A stretch of DNA of 64,000 nt from NCBI GenBank assembly GCA_019113175.1, contig DXHY01000054.1, forward strand, positions 25,347-89,346, given 5' to 3'. Source of the stretch: Candidatus Eisenbergiella stercoravium (lineage in GTDB: Bacteria > Bacillota > Clostridia > Lachnospirales > Lachnospiraceae). This document shows positions 1-9,095 of this stretch, piece by piece. How positions within the stretch are numbered: position 1 is the first letter of the stretch; every line of letters begins with the position of its first letter. The notes under the pieces were generated by a model. That model searched no databases and had not been told where the DNA came from. It was given only the letters and a program-made list of their open reading frames with translations. The position numbers and the translations under genes were made by a program.

Positions 1-39
1 TGAAGGAGTCCATCTGAGCATTACCTTCATAAAAATTCA

Positions 40-68
40 TTGACTTTTCCCCGCCCTGTTGTTATACT
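40..68 (+). promoter_or_regulatory. Sigma-A promoter of the MATE gene
   Basis: A TTGACT -35 box (40-45) and a TATACT -10 box (63-68) are separated by exactly 17 bases. This near-consensus vegetative promoter points at the MATE exporter and would start RNA near position 75. That leaves a leader of about 150 bases in which the attenuator described next is folded. Confidence 0.8.
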
Positions 69-92
69 GTCATAGTTTTCAATCGCTGCTGA

Positions 93-192
93 CGCTTCGT
101 CACCGGATGAAGCGGGTTTTCAGGCATCCGGAAACTGGCCGCAGGTGTAGCATGTTTTGTGCTATAAGGTCAGTTTCATGGGTGCCTTTTTT
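93..192 (+). promoter_or_regulatory. Leader attenuator (terminator/antiterminator) upstream of MATE exporter
   Basis: Three inverted repeats are visible in the leader. The first is CGCTTC (93-98) with GAAGCG (109-114). The second is CCGGATG (103-109) with CATCCGG (125-131), a perfect 7-bp pair. The third is a long terminator stem: GGCATCC (123-129) pairs with GGGTGCC (180-186), and GAAACTGGCC (131-140) with GGTCAGTTTC (168-177), followed by six T residues (187-192). The second pair overlaps the first hairpin and the 5' arm of the terminator, so the structures exclude each other, as in an attenuator or riboswitch. I recognise no known aptamer and see no leader peptide with a good ribosome site, so the signal is unknown. 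Multidrug exporters are often controlled this way. Confidence 0.7.
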
Positions 193-224
193 AAACAACG
201 GACGAATGAGAAAGGAACAGCTTC

Positions 225-1628
225 ATGACGTACAGAACACAGGAACATATAAAAGCGGAAAAAAGAAATGAGAAAAAAGAACGGAAGCCGGGACATGACA
301 GCATCGCTCTGAGCCTCATCTCCTTCAGCATCCCGCTGATTTTAAGCGGCATTCTCCAGCAGCTTTATAACTGGGTGGACGCGTTCGTGGTGGGAAACGT
401 GGACGGAGAACTGGCTCTGGCCGCCGTAGGCTCCACCAGCAGCATCATCAATTTTTATCTGCTGGCGCTCACAGGCTTCACCCTGGGACTGGCCATTCTT
501 TTTGCGCAGAAGTTCGGAAGCGGGAGGACGGAAGAGATGTCCGGCATCCTTTCCACCTTTTCCGTCCTGCTTGGTGCCGTTTTTCTTCTGCTGGCTGCCG
601 TAGGCATCATGCTCACTCCGCAGATGCTCCGTCTGATGAACACAACTCCGGATACCTTTGACCTGGCCGCAGACTATCTGCAGATCATTTTTCTTGGAGT
701 TCCCTTTCTCGCGGTTTACAATGTATACTCTGCGGCGCTGAGGGGACTGGGAGACAGCCGGGCGCCCTTCTTCTCCATCCTGCTCTCCTCCGCAGTCAAC
801 GTCATTCTGGACATATGGCTGGTGGCCGTGCTGGACTGGAGCGTATCCGGCGCTGCCATTGCCACAGTGGTTTCCCAGGTCGCAATGACGGTCTTTCTTG
901 TGACCTACGCTGTTCTCAAATATCCGCCGCTCCGGTTCGGCGTCGGGAAAAATCTGATCCGGAAAACCGCTCTGAGGGAAGGCGTCAGGCTTGGCTTTCC
1001 GCCCATGATCCAGTCCAGCGTGAACGCCTTTGGCAATCTGATCCTGCAGAACTTCATGAACGGCTTCGGCAGCCAGACCGTGGCAGCCATCACCACGGCC
1101 TACCGGGTGGATACCATCGTTATTCTCCCCATGACCAACCTGGGCTCCGGCATTTCCACTCTCGTGGCGCAGAGCTGCGGAGCCGGAGATGAAAAAAAGG
1201 CGCACAAAACCTTTCTGGTAGGAACCGGAATGATGATAATAGTCTCCCTTCTCCTCACCTGTCTGGTGATTCCGATGGGCGGTCCTCTGATCTCCCTGTT
1301 CGGAGCCAGTGCGCAGGTGGTGGAAATCGGCCGGAACTTTTTCCGGGGACTTGCCGTCTTCTATATTGTACTCGGTCTCTCCACCGCGGCGCGCAGCTTC
1401 CTGGAGGGAACCGGGGACGTGCTGTATTCCAGCTTTGCCGGAATTTTGTCCCTGATCGTGCGGATCATCGCCTCCTATGCCTTTGCCCATATTTTCGGCA
1501 ACATGATTATCGCCTATGCGGAGGCCTTTGCCTGGGGCGTGATGCTCCTGCTGTATCTGGCGCGCCTCGCTGTAAAATGGCGGGGCCGGAAACAGGATAA
1601 GCCGGACGGTCAGAGCTTTCTCTCCTGA
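225..1628 (+). CDS. MATE family efflux transporter
   Basis: A 467-residue multidrug and toxic compound extrusion transporter of the inner membrane, expected to export drugs or metabolites using a cation gradient. About twelve hydrophobic segments follow a short charged N-terminus. The first helices have the typical MATE layout, with a P-L-I-L-S-G-I-L-Q-Q-L-Y-N stretch near residues 40-52 and V-G-N shortly after. The ATG at 225 has an AAAGGA ribosome site about eight bases upstream. The length is normal for the family. It is transcribed alone behind its own promoter and attenuator, and its stop lies almost on top of the stop of the convergent permease gene at 1630, with no terminator seen between them. 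The substrate cannot be told from sequence. Confidence 0.93.
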   Translation: MTYRTQEHIKAEKRNEKKERKPGHDSIALSLISFSIPLILSGILQQLYNWVDAFVVGNVDGELALAAVGSTSSIINFYLLALTGFTLGLAILFAQKFGSGRTEEMSGILSTFSVLLGAVFLLLAAVGIMLTPQMLRLMNTTPDTFDLAADYLQIIFLGVPFLAVYNVYSAALRGLGDSRAPFFSILLSSAVNVILDIWLVAVLDWSVSGAAIATVVSQVAMTVFLVTYAVLKYPPLRFGVGKNLIRKTALREGVRLGFPPMIQSSVNAFGNLILQNFMNGFGSQTVAAITTAYRVDTIVILPMTNLGSGISTLVAQSCGAGDEKKAHKTFLVGTGMMIIVSLLLTCLVIPMGGPLISLFGASAQVVEIGRNFFRGLAVFYIVLGLSTAARSFLEGTGDVLYSSFAGILSLIVRIIASYAFAHIFGNMIIAYAEAFAWGVMLLLYLARLAVKWRGRKQDKPDGQSFLS

Positions 1629-1629
1629 A

Positions 1630-2796
1630 TCATCCCTGTTCATTTTCCCCGTCGGAAGCGTCCTCCGGCGCTTCCTCTTTTTTACGGAACAGCTCCATGA
1701 GCACCACGAGGGAAAGCGGCCCCTTCAGGATTCCGGACAGGCCGAACAGCTTCACGCCCGCGTATACGGACAGAAGCATGAAGACCGGATAAACGCCCGT
1801 CCGCTTTCCCATCAGCTTCGGCTCCAGCAATTCCCGCGCGCCCACGCAGCAGATATAGACCGCCAGGCACCACAGAGCCGTTCCGGCTCTTCCGCATATG
1901 AGCTGCCAGAGCGCCGTGGGAAGGAGGATGACGCCGGTGCCGATGAACGGCAGGGCGTCCAGGATTCCCGCAAAAAATCCGAGGACAAAAGCGTTCCCCA
2001 CCTTTCCCAGCCATAATCCGGCAGAAGCGATCGCCATGATCACCAGAAGGATCAGCGCCTGTGCTTTTACATATTCCAAAACAAGGCTCAGAATCCGCTC
2101 TGCGGCCGCAAGCACTGCCGTAAGCAGCCGGCTTTCCGGCTTTTTTGCGGAATCCGTTTTCCATTTTCCCCCATCATCCCGCTCTCTTTCTCTTCCGCCG
2201 TTTTGTCCGAAATTGCGCATCAGGCTGTCATAGTCCCGGCACAGGAGGAGGGAGGCGATGAAGCCCACGCCCAGGAAGGCGGCTGCGGAAATCAGCTTTC
2301 TGACATACCACCAGGATTCCTTCATCAGGTTCGGAACCAGTTCTACACGAAGCTCTTCGATGAATACCTCCACCCGCTCCAGAACCACCTGTTCCACCTT
2401 TCCGGCATCCAGCCCGAAATGCTCTTCCACAAACATGCAGCAGTCTCCGAAGAAAACCTCGATCTGTCCCCCTACCTGTCTGGAAATGCCGTCCCAGTTT
2501 TCCACAAGCGTTCCTGCCTCCCCGGCCGCATACTGAAGCAGTGCGGCAAGAAGACCCAGCACGAGGACAGCCGCAAGCACCAGCACCAGAGCCAGCAGCA
2601 CTTCTTTCTTGATATGCGTCCGTTTCTGCATCCGGTTCAGCCAGGGATTCAGCAGGTAAACAATACAAAAAGCGAGCAGGAATGGCGAAAGCAGTGGGAA
2701 CAAATAGCGAAATCCCACATATATGCCAATTCCTGCCGCGCAGACAGTCAAAATTTTCTTCTGATTTTCCTTCCAGACATTTCCCATACCGGCCAC
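1630..2796 (-). CDS. AI-2E/YtvI-family permease (sporulation-type)
   Basis: A 388-residue polytopic membrane protein of the AI-2E transporter/PerM family (PF01594), closest in look to the Bacillus sporulation protein YtvI. It has N-terminal helices at about 15-35 and 60-85, a long amphipathic middle region, and C-terminal helices that include the family signature around D-A-L-P-F-I-G-T-G and the E-P-K-L-M-G-K motif. The start is uncertain: a GTG at 2796 lies very close to an AGGGA site, while an in-frame ATG at 2787 has a GGTGG-like site. It is the last gene of the leftward MFS-RluA-ligase cluster, 52 bases after the preceding gene. The transported compound is unknown for most members. Confidence 0.85.
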   Translation of the reverse strand: MAGMGNVWKENQKKILTVCAAGIGIYVGFRYLFPLLSPFLLAFCIVYLLNPWLNRMQKRTHIKKEVLLALVLVLAAVLVLGLLAALLQYAAGEAGTLVENWDGISRQVGGQIEVFFGDCCMFVEEHFGLDAGKVEQVVLERVEVFIEELRVELVPNLMKESWWYVRKLISAAAFLGVGFIASLLLCRDYDSLMRNFGQNGGRERERDDGGKWKTDSAKKPESRLLTAVLAAAERILSLVLEYVKAQALILLVIMAIASAGLWLGKVGNAFVLGFFAGILDALPFIGTGVILLPTALWQLICGRAGTALWCLAVYICCVGARELLEPKLMGKRTGVYPVFMLLSVYAGVKLFGLSGILKGPLSLVVLMELFRKKEEAPEDASDGENEQG

Positions 2797-2848
2797 CGTT
2801 CCCTGACACGCTTATTTCCAGGGATAGTGTGTGTGGTTTCCGGTAAAG

Positions 2849-4693
2849 CTACTCTGGTATTTCCTGCCTTCCCTCCGTTTCTTTCCCGCCGCCTGCTTCC
2901 CGCATGTTTCTGGCCATCCGCTCCGAAAGCCCAAGGATCAGGAACAGGAAGGGCGTACAGCAGACCTGCTGGTAACAGAAAAAGTTATGGGCCGCATAGG
3001 AACAGACCACCAGAAGTCCCATAAGCACCTCCGGATGCTTCTTCCCGATCCTGTAAAAGCGCCGCGCGCCCGCTCCGAGCAGAAACAGAAAGGAAAGCAG
3101 GCCGCCGGTTCCGATACAGATCAGCAGATTCAGAAACTCATTGTGCGCGTTCGTCAGCACGTCCGGCTTCCAGTAATCGTTCAGAAGCTGTGCGTATTCC
3201 GGCACACTGTAGCTGTAGGCCATGAAGCAGTCCGGTCCGACTCCAATCAATTTATGAAGAAGGGGAAGGCCGGAAAAGATCCGGACAGCCATTTTCCAGT
3301 TAAATCCTCTGTCGCTTCCCCATTTGTCATTGAACAGCAGATACTGGTTATCGCTGGAAATACCGAACCATTGTTCCAGAAGACCGGAGGTATTCAGCGC
3401 AATGCCGCCGATCACCGCAAGGAGAAGGATTCCCGCCAGGACACAGCCAGACGTAAACAGCCTGCGCCCCGTCTTTTCCCAGCTTTTCTCAAAGGAAGCT
3501 CCTCTTTTCTCCTCCATGTGCAGAAGCAGAATATAAGCGGAGGCTCCAGACAGAAGAAGAATCCAGCTGAGCACTCCCATGGAAAAGGCTTCCGACAGGC
3601 TGCCAAGCCGCACCGCCTGCTCCGGAAAACCGCGCTGCAGAAAACCGATGGCCTTAAAGGAAGCCGCGCAGAGGATCACCACCTCCAGAAACCGCTCCAT
3701 CCGCTTTGGAGAGGCACAGGAAGCCAGAAACAGTCCGAACAGCAGGGCCGCCAGCGCGGCAAAGGCGCTGTCGCTGTTCTGCGTCACCAGGGTCATAAAG
3801 CCCAGCGTGCAGTAGGTACCGGAAATCACGCGGACCTTCACTTTGTCTGAAGCGTAGAACAGGCACAGACCGATGGGAAGCACGGTGCAGACAAAGCTGG
3901 AATACCAGGTTGCCTGTCCGATGGTGGACAGAAAACGCAGAGTGGTGTCACTGTCCAGTCCCCGGTAAAATCCAAACGGATCAATGGAAAAACGGTGCAG
4001 GATGCCGATCACAAAGGCGATTCCCGACCCCAGCATGGCCCCTGCAAAAATCAGCTTCAGACGCCGGGGCGGAAAGAACCGGGACAGAAGAAAATAGGCT
4101 GCAATCATGAGAAGCTGGGTGCGCAGACCCATGTTCCAGCCGCCCACACCTGCCCAGGCATCCTCCTTAAACCCGCTTTCCAGGAAAGAAAGGATATTGA
4201 AAAGAAGGTATGCAAGCATGCCGATGTCCAGCCAGGAAAGCCGTCTCTTCCCCGCACGGACTGCCGCCCACATACTCCGGAGGCCGCTTCCCGGACCGCC
4301 GCCCGGGCCTCCCGAAAGCACTGCAGCCGCTTCCCGCTCCTGCTTTCTTCTGCAAATCGGTTTAAAAACAGCATAAACCAGCCCGAGCACCGCTCCCGGC
4401 ACCAAAAACAGCGTGGAGATGCCGGAGAAAAAGGCAAATTTATAAGCGCCTATATCCTGATAATGATCGATCACATAGACCGGAAAAACAGTGAGCATCA
4501 GAAAAGCCCAGCAGACGACCAGAAATTCCGTACAGTCCTTCACATTTCCAAGGAACCATTCCAGCCCTCTGTCCGGCTGCGCTTCCGCATTCTGCTCCCG
4601 TTTTTCTCCCTGATCCTCCTTTGGCATATCCTGCAGAGTCCGATCTTTCCGCTCTTCCTGCTTCGGTTCTATTTTCTGTTCCGATTCTGCCAT
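2849..4693 (-). CDS. O-antigen ligase/polymerase-like membrane protein
   Basis: A large polytopic membrane protein with the Wzy_C/O-antigen ligase region. In the second half it reads G-V-G-P-D-C-F, then A-H-N-E-F-L-N-L-L, the usual conserved ligase motif, followed by hydrophobic helices. The N-terminal 70 residues are charged and probably cytoplasmic. The frame is open to a GTG at 4768, but the ATG at 4693 has GGAGG five bases upstream, so I place the start there (614 residues). In Gram-positive bacteria such proteins probably polymerise or attach cell-surface glycans, or glycosylate proteins; the exact acceptor is unknown. It follows the pseudouridine synthase gene closely and probably shares its transcript. 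Confidence 0.85.
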   Translation of the reverse strand: MAESEQKIEPKQEERKDRTLQDMPKEDQGEKREQNAEAQPDRGLEWFLGNVKDCTEFLVVCWAFLMLTVFPVYVIDHYQDIGAYKFAFFSGISTLFLVPGAVLGLVYAVFKPICRRKQEREAAAVLSGGPGGGPGSGLRSMWAAVRAGKRRLSWLDIGMLAYLLFNILSFLESGFKEDAWAGVGGWNMGLRTQLLMIAAYFLLSRFFPPRRLKLIFAGAMLGSGIAFVIGILHRFSIDPFGFYRGLDSDTTLRFLSTIGQATWYSSFVCTVLPIGLCLFYASDKVKVRVISGTYCTLGFMTLVTQNSDSAFAALAALLFGLFLASCASPKRMERFLEVVILCAASFKAIGFLQRGFPEQAVRLGSLSEAFSMGVLSWILLLSGASAYILLLHMEEKRGASFEKSWEKTGRRLFTSGCVLAGILLLAVIGGIALNTSGLLEQWFGISSDNQYLLFNDKWGSDRGFNWKMAVRIFSGLPLLHKLIGVGPDCFMAYSYSVPEYAQLLNDYWKPDVLTNAHNEFLNLLICIGTGGLLSFLFLLGAGARRFYRIGKKHPEVLMGLLVVCSYAAHNFFCYQQVCCTPFLFLILGLSERMARNMREAGGGKETEGRQEIPE

Positions 4694-4772
4694 TTTTTCC
4701 TCCATCTCCTGCTTTGTTCTTTTTCCGGCTTTCTGTCTCTTTCCCGGCCTCCGCCCTGCCTGATTCACCTAT

Positions 4773-5573
4773 TCAGCCTGTTTCTCCGGTTCCGAATGTA
4801 ATTCCGCTCCAGGGATATTCCCTGGTCTCAAACTCCATCCGTTTTCCCGTGGCCGGATGAAAAAAGCTCAGCCGGCAGGCACACAGACAAATGGAACGGA
4901 TTCCAAGCCGGGCGGAATATTCCCGGCTCCGCACGCTTCCATAACGGGCGTCTCCCAAGAGAGGCAGTCCTGCATGGGCGAGCTGGACGCGGATCTGGTG
5001 ATGCCTTCCTGTATACAGCCGGATGGCAAGACAGCTGTGACGGCTTTCCGGGCCGTCCCCCGTTTCCGCCACACGAAAAGACAGCTCTGCCCGTTTTGCG
5101 CCGGACGTTCCTGTGGGGACCACCCGGGACAGATTCTGTCCGGGCTCCTTCTTCAGCCAGTCCACCAGCTCCCGCTCTCTTCCCGCATCCGGAAGAGAAA
5201 TGCCTTCCTCCACATAAACCAGCGCACGGTATTCCTTTTCCATCCCTTTTTCTACACCGTTTTCTTTCTTTACCCCCGAAAGCTTCCCGGTACCTGCTCC
5301 GGACGCCTGCCGGGAAAGCTCAGCCGCCGCCTTCGGTGTCTTCGCAAACACAAGGATGCCGGAGACCGGCTGATCCAGCCGGTGCACCAGCCCCAGATAG
5401 GGAAGCCTGCCTCCGCTTCCCGACGAACTCTTCGATCTTTGAGACGCCGCCAGATAATTTTTCAGCTCGCTTACCATATCCGCCTCTCCGGGCCTTGCGC
5501 TCTGAACCGCAAGACCTGCGGGCTTTAAGCAGACCAGAATCTGCGAATCCTCCGCCAGTATTTTGGTTTTCAT
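4773..5573 (-). CDS. RluA-family RNA pseudouridine synthase
   Basis: A 266-residue cytoplasmic enzyme that isomerises uridine to pseudouridine in rRNA or tRNA. The family motif H-R-L-D lies at residues 64-67 in V-H-R-L-D-Q-P-V-S-G, with Asp67 as the catalytic residue. A conserved G-R-x-H-Q-I-R-V-Q motif follows in the second half. No N-terminal S4 RNA-binding domain is present, so it resembles the shorter YabO/RluC-like stand-alone enzymes. The target uridine cannot be assigned. The start lies 18 bases after the MFS gene stop with an AGGAGG site between them, suggesting co-transcription. Confidence 0.9.
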   Translation of the reverse strand: MKTKILAEDSQILVCLKPAGLAVQSARPGEADMVSELKNYLAASQRSKSSSGSGGRLPYLGLVHRLDQPVSGILVFAKTPKAAAELSRQASGAGTGKLSGVKKENGVEKGMEKEYRALVYVEEGISLPDAGRERELVDWLKKEPGQNLSRVVPTGTSGAKRAELSFRVAETGDGPESRHSCLAIRLYTGRHHQIRVQLAHAGLPLLGDARYGSVRSREYSARLGIRSICLCACRLSFFHPATGKRMEFETREYPWSGITFGTGETG

Positions 5574-5591
5574 CTTCTCATCCGCCTCCTT

Positions 5592-6797
5592 TCATCGCAT
5601 CAGCCGGTTCAGACGCTCGGACGCCGCCAGCATGAGAACGGCAAACAGAAACAGATATCCCGAAAACAAACCGATTCCCACCACGGAGGACAGGACGCCG
5701 AACAACGGCGGCATCAATGTCGTTCCCACATAAGCGCATGCCATCTGGATACCGATGACCGCCTGCGAATTTTCTCTTCCGAAATGCTCCGGCGTGGCAT
5801 GGATGATGGAAGGATAAATGGGCGCGCAGCCAAACCCGATGACAATCAGTCCGGCCAGAGAAACCTGATCCATTTTGACCGGAGCGGCGACCAGCAGAAT
5901 ACCTGCAAACACCACCAGTGTACCAAGCCGGATCATCCATTTATCTCCAAACCGGTCCGCCACAAAACCGCTCAGAAACCGTCCTGCCGTAATCCCAATA
6001 CAGAACATGGAAGCGAATCTGGCCGCGACGGACGCATCAATTCCCCGGAACTGCACCAGATAGCTGCTGGCCCAAAGCATCGTGGTCTGCTCCAGTGCGC
6101 AGTAGGAGAAAAAGGCGATCAGAACCAGCCCTACCCCGCGGATCCGGAGAGCCTGCCGAAGCGTCAGAGGTTTTTCGCTCTCCACCGCAGCAGCCGTCCC
6201 TCCCGCCGCTGCTTCCTTCACCTCCCTGGCCGCCGCCTGCTGCAAAAGGCGCGCCCTTTTCCAGACCGGCAGGCTGAGAAACAGAACCGCGGTAAGCACA
6301 AGCTGCAGAAGGGAAACCGTACGATATCCCTGCTGCCAGCCAAGCCCTCCCGTCAGGCTGTAGCTCATGATATAGGGGCTGATGATGGTTCCCACGCCCC
6401 AGAAGCAGTGCAGCCAGCTCATATCCCGGGAAGAATAGTGAAGCGCCACATAATTGTTCAATGCCGCATCCACAGCGCCTGCGCCCAGGCCATATGGCAC
6501 CGCCCAGAGACACAGCATCCAGAATTCATTGGAAATGGAAAAGCCGAAAAGAGCGGCCGCCGTCATCAGAACGCTGACCGCAGTAACAGGTCCGGCTCCG
6601 AACTTTCTCGTCAGCCGGTCAGAAAAAAGGCTGGAAATAATGGTTCCCGCCGAAATGATCATGGTTACGAGTCCGGCCCAGGAAACCGGAACTCCAAGCA
6701 TCTCATGCATCACGGGCCAGGCAGATCCCAGGAGGGAATCCGGAAGGCCGAGACTGATGAATGCAGCATAGATAATTGCGAGCAAAAGTGAATACAT
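5592..6797 (-). CDS. MFS transporter
   Basis: A 401-residue major facilitator with about twelve transmembrane helices, split by a charged central loop around residues 190-215. The motif D-R-L-T-R-K-F-G in the loop after the second helix and a related D-R-F-G-D-K-W in the second half are typical of MFS loop 2-3 and its repeat. A GAGG ribosome site precedes the ATG at 6797. It is the first large gene of the leftward cluster that continues with the pseudouridine synthase. Overall look is that of sugar or drug porters of the YnfM/FucP type, but the substrate is unknown. Confidence 0.9.
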   Translation of the reverse strand: MYSLLLAIIYAAFISLGLPDSLLGSAWPVMHEMLGVPVSWAGLVTMIISAGTIISSLFSDRLTRKFGAGPVTAVSVLMTAAALFGFSISNEFWMLCLWAVPYGLGAGAVDAALNNYVALHYSSRDMSWLHCFWGVGTIISPYIMSYSLTGGLGWQQGYRTVSLLQLVLTAVLFLSLPVWKRARLLQQAAAREVKEAAAGGTAAAVESEKPLTLRQALRIRGVGLVLIAFFSYCALEQTTMLWASSYLVQFRGIDASVAARFASMFCIGITAGRFLSGFVADRFGDKWMIRLGTLVVFAGILLVAAPVKMDQVSLAGLIVIGFGCAPIYPSIIHATPEHFGRENSQAVIGIQMACAYVGTTLMPPLFGVLSSVVGIGLFSGYLFLFAVLMLAASERLNRLMR

Positions 6798-6944
6798 GGG
6801 TGTTTCCTCATTTCCGGAAAATCTGACTTTTTGTGCAAAAGAAGTCGTTTCCGAAAACAGCTTACCATATGAGATGCAAAATGCAAGAGAAAATTCTGTT
6901 TTAAAAGCCCTGAATCCGCCATGCCGGTATAAACTGTCCAGTTT

Positions 6945-7058
6945 CTACCGGCTGTCCTTACTAATTCGCCAGATGGAAAGGACAGCCAGGCCCAGGCACA
7001 AAATACAGCAGGGTATCATTATTATTAGTGTCATCGCAAGAACAAACAATCTGAACAT
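6945..7058 (-). CDS. Small single-pass membrane protein (37 aa)
   Basis: A 37-residue ORF starting with an ATG at 7058 that has a strong GAGGTG ribosome site seven bases upstream. The peptide is a run of hydrophobic residues (about 4-29, containing a Cys-Cys pair) followed by a basic tail ending R-I-S-K-D-S-R, the form of a small inner-membrane protein with the tail inside. It lies between the amidase gene and the MFS gene, all on the same strand. I do not recognise a family. The ribosome site and composition argue for a real gene; codon statistics are too few to judge. Confidence 0.5.
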   Translation of the reverse strand: MFRLFVLAMTLIIMIPCCILCLGLAVLSIWRISKDSR

Positions 7059-7132
7059 ATTTTGTCACCTCAATATTCTCTCTCGTCTTTGACTGCATCC
7101 ATTTTCAGCACTGTACCGGCGCGCCCTCCGTT

Positions 7133-8599
7133 TTATCCTTCATTCCATCCCGCGATTCTGGTCAGAATGATTTCCGGATACCCGTACAGGCTGGCCGGAT
7201 AGCTGCGCAGGTTGCCAGTGTTGGAATCCACCAGATAATCCACCACCTCGCCCTGTGCGTTTGTCACCACAGACGCAATCACCACCGTATGGCCCCAGTC
7301 CCCGTCGATCCCCATATGGAGCAGATCTCCGGGTTCTCCGGAAAAGTAAGGCGCTTCCGTCTCCGCCACAAGGCCGTATCCGGAATTTGCCGCCGCATAT
7401 TCCACGAACTCATTTACGCCGGTCCAGGAGCTGGAGCGTCCCTGAGCGCCCGGGCTGTTGGACACCTCGTCCGAATACCATTTCCAGACCGCATCTCCGT
7501 AGATATCCATGGGAATTCCTCCGGCAAGGAGCACCTGTGAGGCAAAATTCTGGCAATTTCCTCCGCTTCCGGCATAGTCGGGCCACGCATCGTTTCGTTC
7601 TTCCACATATCTGTCCGCATAGGCCGCCGCAGCCTGTCTGTCATAGGTGTACTGCGCCTGCAGCTCCTCCGGTTCCCTGTCCCGGTTCATCTCTCTGGCA
7701 AGAAGCTCTTCCTGCGCCAGAATGAGATATTCCGGAGCCGCCTCCGCATATCGGAGTGCCGCTTCCTCTCCGCCGCCCTCACTCCAGAGCATCATATAAA
7801 CCGCATCGAACATCATATGGCTTCTGATTTTCCAGCTTCCGTCCATCTGTTCCAGCTCAAACTGATGAAAGCCTCCATAGCGCTCAGAAGCGATCTCCGG
7901 ATTCTGATTAAAATTCTGTGTGTTATCTTCTCTGGCAAAAATGTGCAGGGAGCCGTCTTCCTCCTGCGTGATTTCGCTCAGCGTCAGAGAATAACTCCAG
8001 GAAGCGAGCGTATAGTCCGCATCCTGCATCTGTCTCAAACCGATCTGAAAATCGATGGCGCTGTCCGCAAGGGCCGCCTGTTCCTCATCTGAAAAAAGAG
8101 AGGCGATCTCCTCCTGCGGCTCAAGATCCTCCAGGGAGGAGAAATACAGGTTCATATAATCCAGAATAATCTGTTCCTGCTCTTCATTCAAAAGCGGGAC
8201 CTCCGAAGCGTAAAAGAGTTCACCGCTTCCGCGCATTGCAGAACCGGCCTCATCTCTCTCAACGTCATCCGTTTTCGAAGTGCCTTCCTCTTCGGCAGCC
8301 AGCCTCGCCGAGGCCGTTTTCGATCCGTTGCCCTCCGTTTCCGATAAAGCAGCCGCCTGTCCCATCAATGTCTGCGCGGAAGCTGTCTGCGTCACGGCCG
8401 CCGTCCGTTTCAGGCTGCCGCAGCCCGCCAGACAGGACAGAAACACGAGGCATGCTGCCGGAAATATTGCCTGACGGGCCGCCAGACATAATGTCCGCCA
8501 GAACCTCCGGCAGGCTGACCGGCCAGGTTCCTTCAGAGGCACCTGCCCGGATGTCCGGCAGGCTACATCGTTTTTCCAACAGCCTTTTTCTCTGTCCAT
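7133..8599 (-). CDS. Lipoprotein with C-terminal putative amidase domain (Amidase_6)
   Basis: The protein has a hydrophobic signal segment ending in a lipobox L-A-G-C at about residues 56-59, then a linker rich in Ala, Thr and Glu, a middle region, and a C-terminal domain that matches the putative amidase domain family (PF12671). Key features are an R-x-A-A-x-x-Y-A-D-R-Y-V-x-x-x-N motif, G-N-C-Q-N-F-A-S-Q with the likely catalytic Cys, and a later W-G-H-T-V-V with the likely His. The ATG at 8599 has GGAGG ten bases upstream. The frame stays open to 8665, but that extra stretch looks like the tail of a decayed upstream gene. It probably acts outside the cell on peptide or wall bonds. The signal segment is preceded by an unusually long basic N-terminus. 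Confidence 0.75.
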   Translation of the reverse strand: MDREKGCWKNDVACRTSGQVPLKEPGRSACRRFWRTLCLAARQAIFPAACLVFLSCLAGCGSLKRTAAVTQTASAQTLMGQAAALSETEGNGSKTASARLAAEEEGTSKTDDVERDEAGSAMRGSGELFYASEVPLLNEEQEQIILDYMNLYFSSLEDLEPQEEIASLFSDEEQAALADSAIDFQIGLRQMQDADYTLASWSYSLTLSEITQEEDGSLHIFAREDNTQNFNQNPEIASERYGGFHQFELEQMDGSWKIRSHMMFDAVYMMLWSEGGGEEAALRYAEAAPEYLILAQEELLAREMNRDREPEELQAQYTYDRQAAAAYADRYVEERNDAWPDYAGSGGNCQNFASQVLLAGGIPMDIYGDAVWKWYSDEVSNSPGAQGRSSSWTGVNEFVEYAAANSGYGLVAETEAPYFSGEPGDLLHMGIDGDWGHTVVIASVVTNAQGEVVDYLVDSNTGNLRSYPASLYGYPEIILTRIAGWNEG

Positions 8600-9095
8600 T
8601 TCCAATCGTCCTCCATCCTCTTCCGCTTCCTCCGGGCTTCCTGCCCCATAAACGGCTCTTTCCACAATTTGCTGAATCCTTACGGCATCGCATAGGGAAG
8701 GGCACAGGCGGCAGCAGGCTTCTCCGGAAAGTCCTCCTGCGTCCCGTCATACTCCGTCATATGCCCGCAGAGGCGAAGCATCTGAAGCAGTCTGTCAAAT
8801 ACCTGCCGGCAGTCTGGGAAGAAGCTCCGCCGGAACACGGGTATAGACGGACTGCGCCTCCTTCGCACAGGCATCCTGCACTTCTCCGTACCATTCCATC
8901 TGCACGAAAAAGCTTTCCGGTCCCCTCTCCGATGTGCATATCCTGCTGCTCAATTTTCAGATACCGGGAAAGAAAAAACAGAGGCGGAAAGGAAAGCAGC
9001 GCCGCCATACTCAGCACCAGAAGAGGAGGATACCGGTACAATCCCGCTATATAGAGGGATAAAATGACAAAAAGGAGAAAGGCCGCTCTTTTCAT
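8600..9095 (-). pseudogene. Decayed DUF58 gene, with possible tail of a further gene
   Basis: From the ATG at 9095 (overlapping the moxR remnant stop as ATGA) a frame encodes two hydrophobic segments and then R-Y-L-K-I-E, the usual N-terminus of DUF58 (BatA-like) proteins that follow MoxR in operons. After about 60 residues the frame is lost; continuing the match needs frame changes and the stop comes near 8757. Normal DUF58 proteins are about 400 residues, so most is missing. The DNA between 8600 and about 8870 encodes, in shifting frames, a helical stretch resembling the tail of the transglutaminase-like protein that commonly comes third in these operons. That last part is a weak inference. 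Confidence 0.5.

Noticed and set aside
107..271. Possible leader peptide starting with the ATG at 107 in the MATE leader
   Set aside because: No ribosome site precedes it, it runs into the MATE gene itself, and it shows no regulatory codon run.
342..1643. 433-codon open frame on the minus strand
   Set aside because: It lies antisense to the clear MATE gene, has low-complexity composition rich in Gly, His and Gln, and no ribosome site. It is a shadow of GC-rich codon use.
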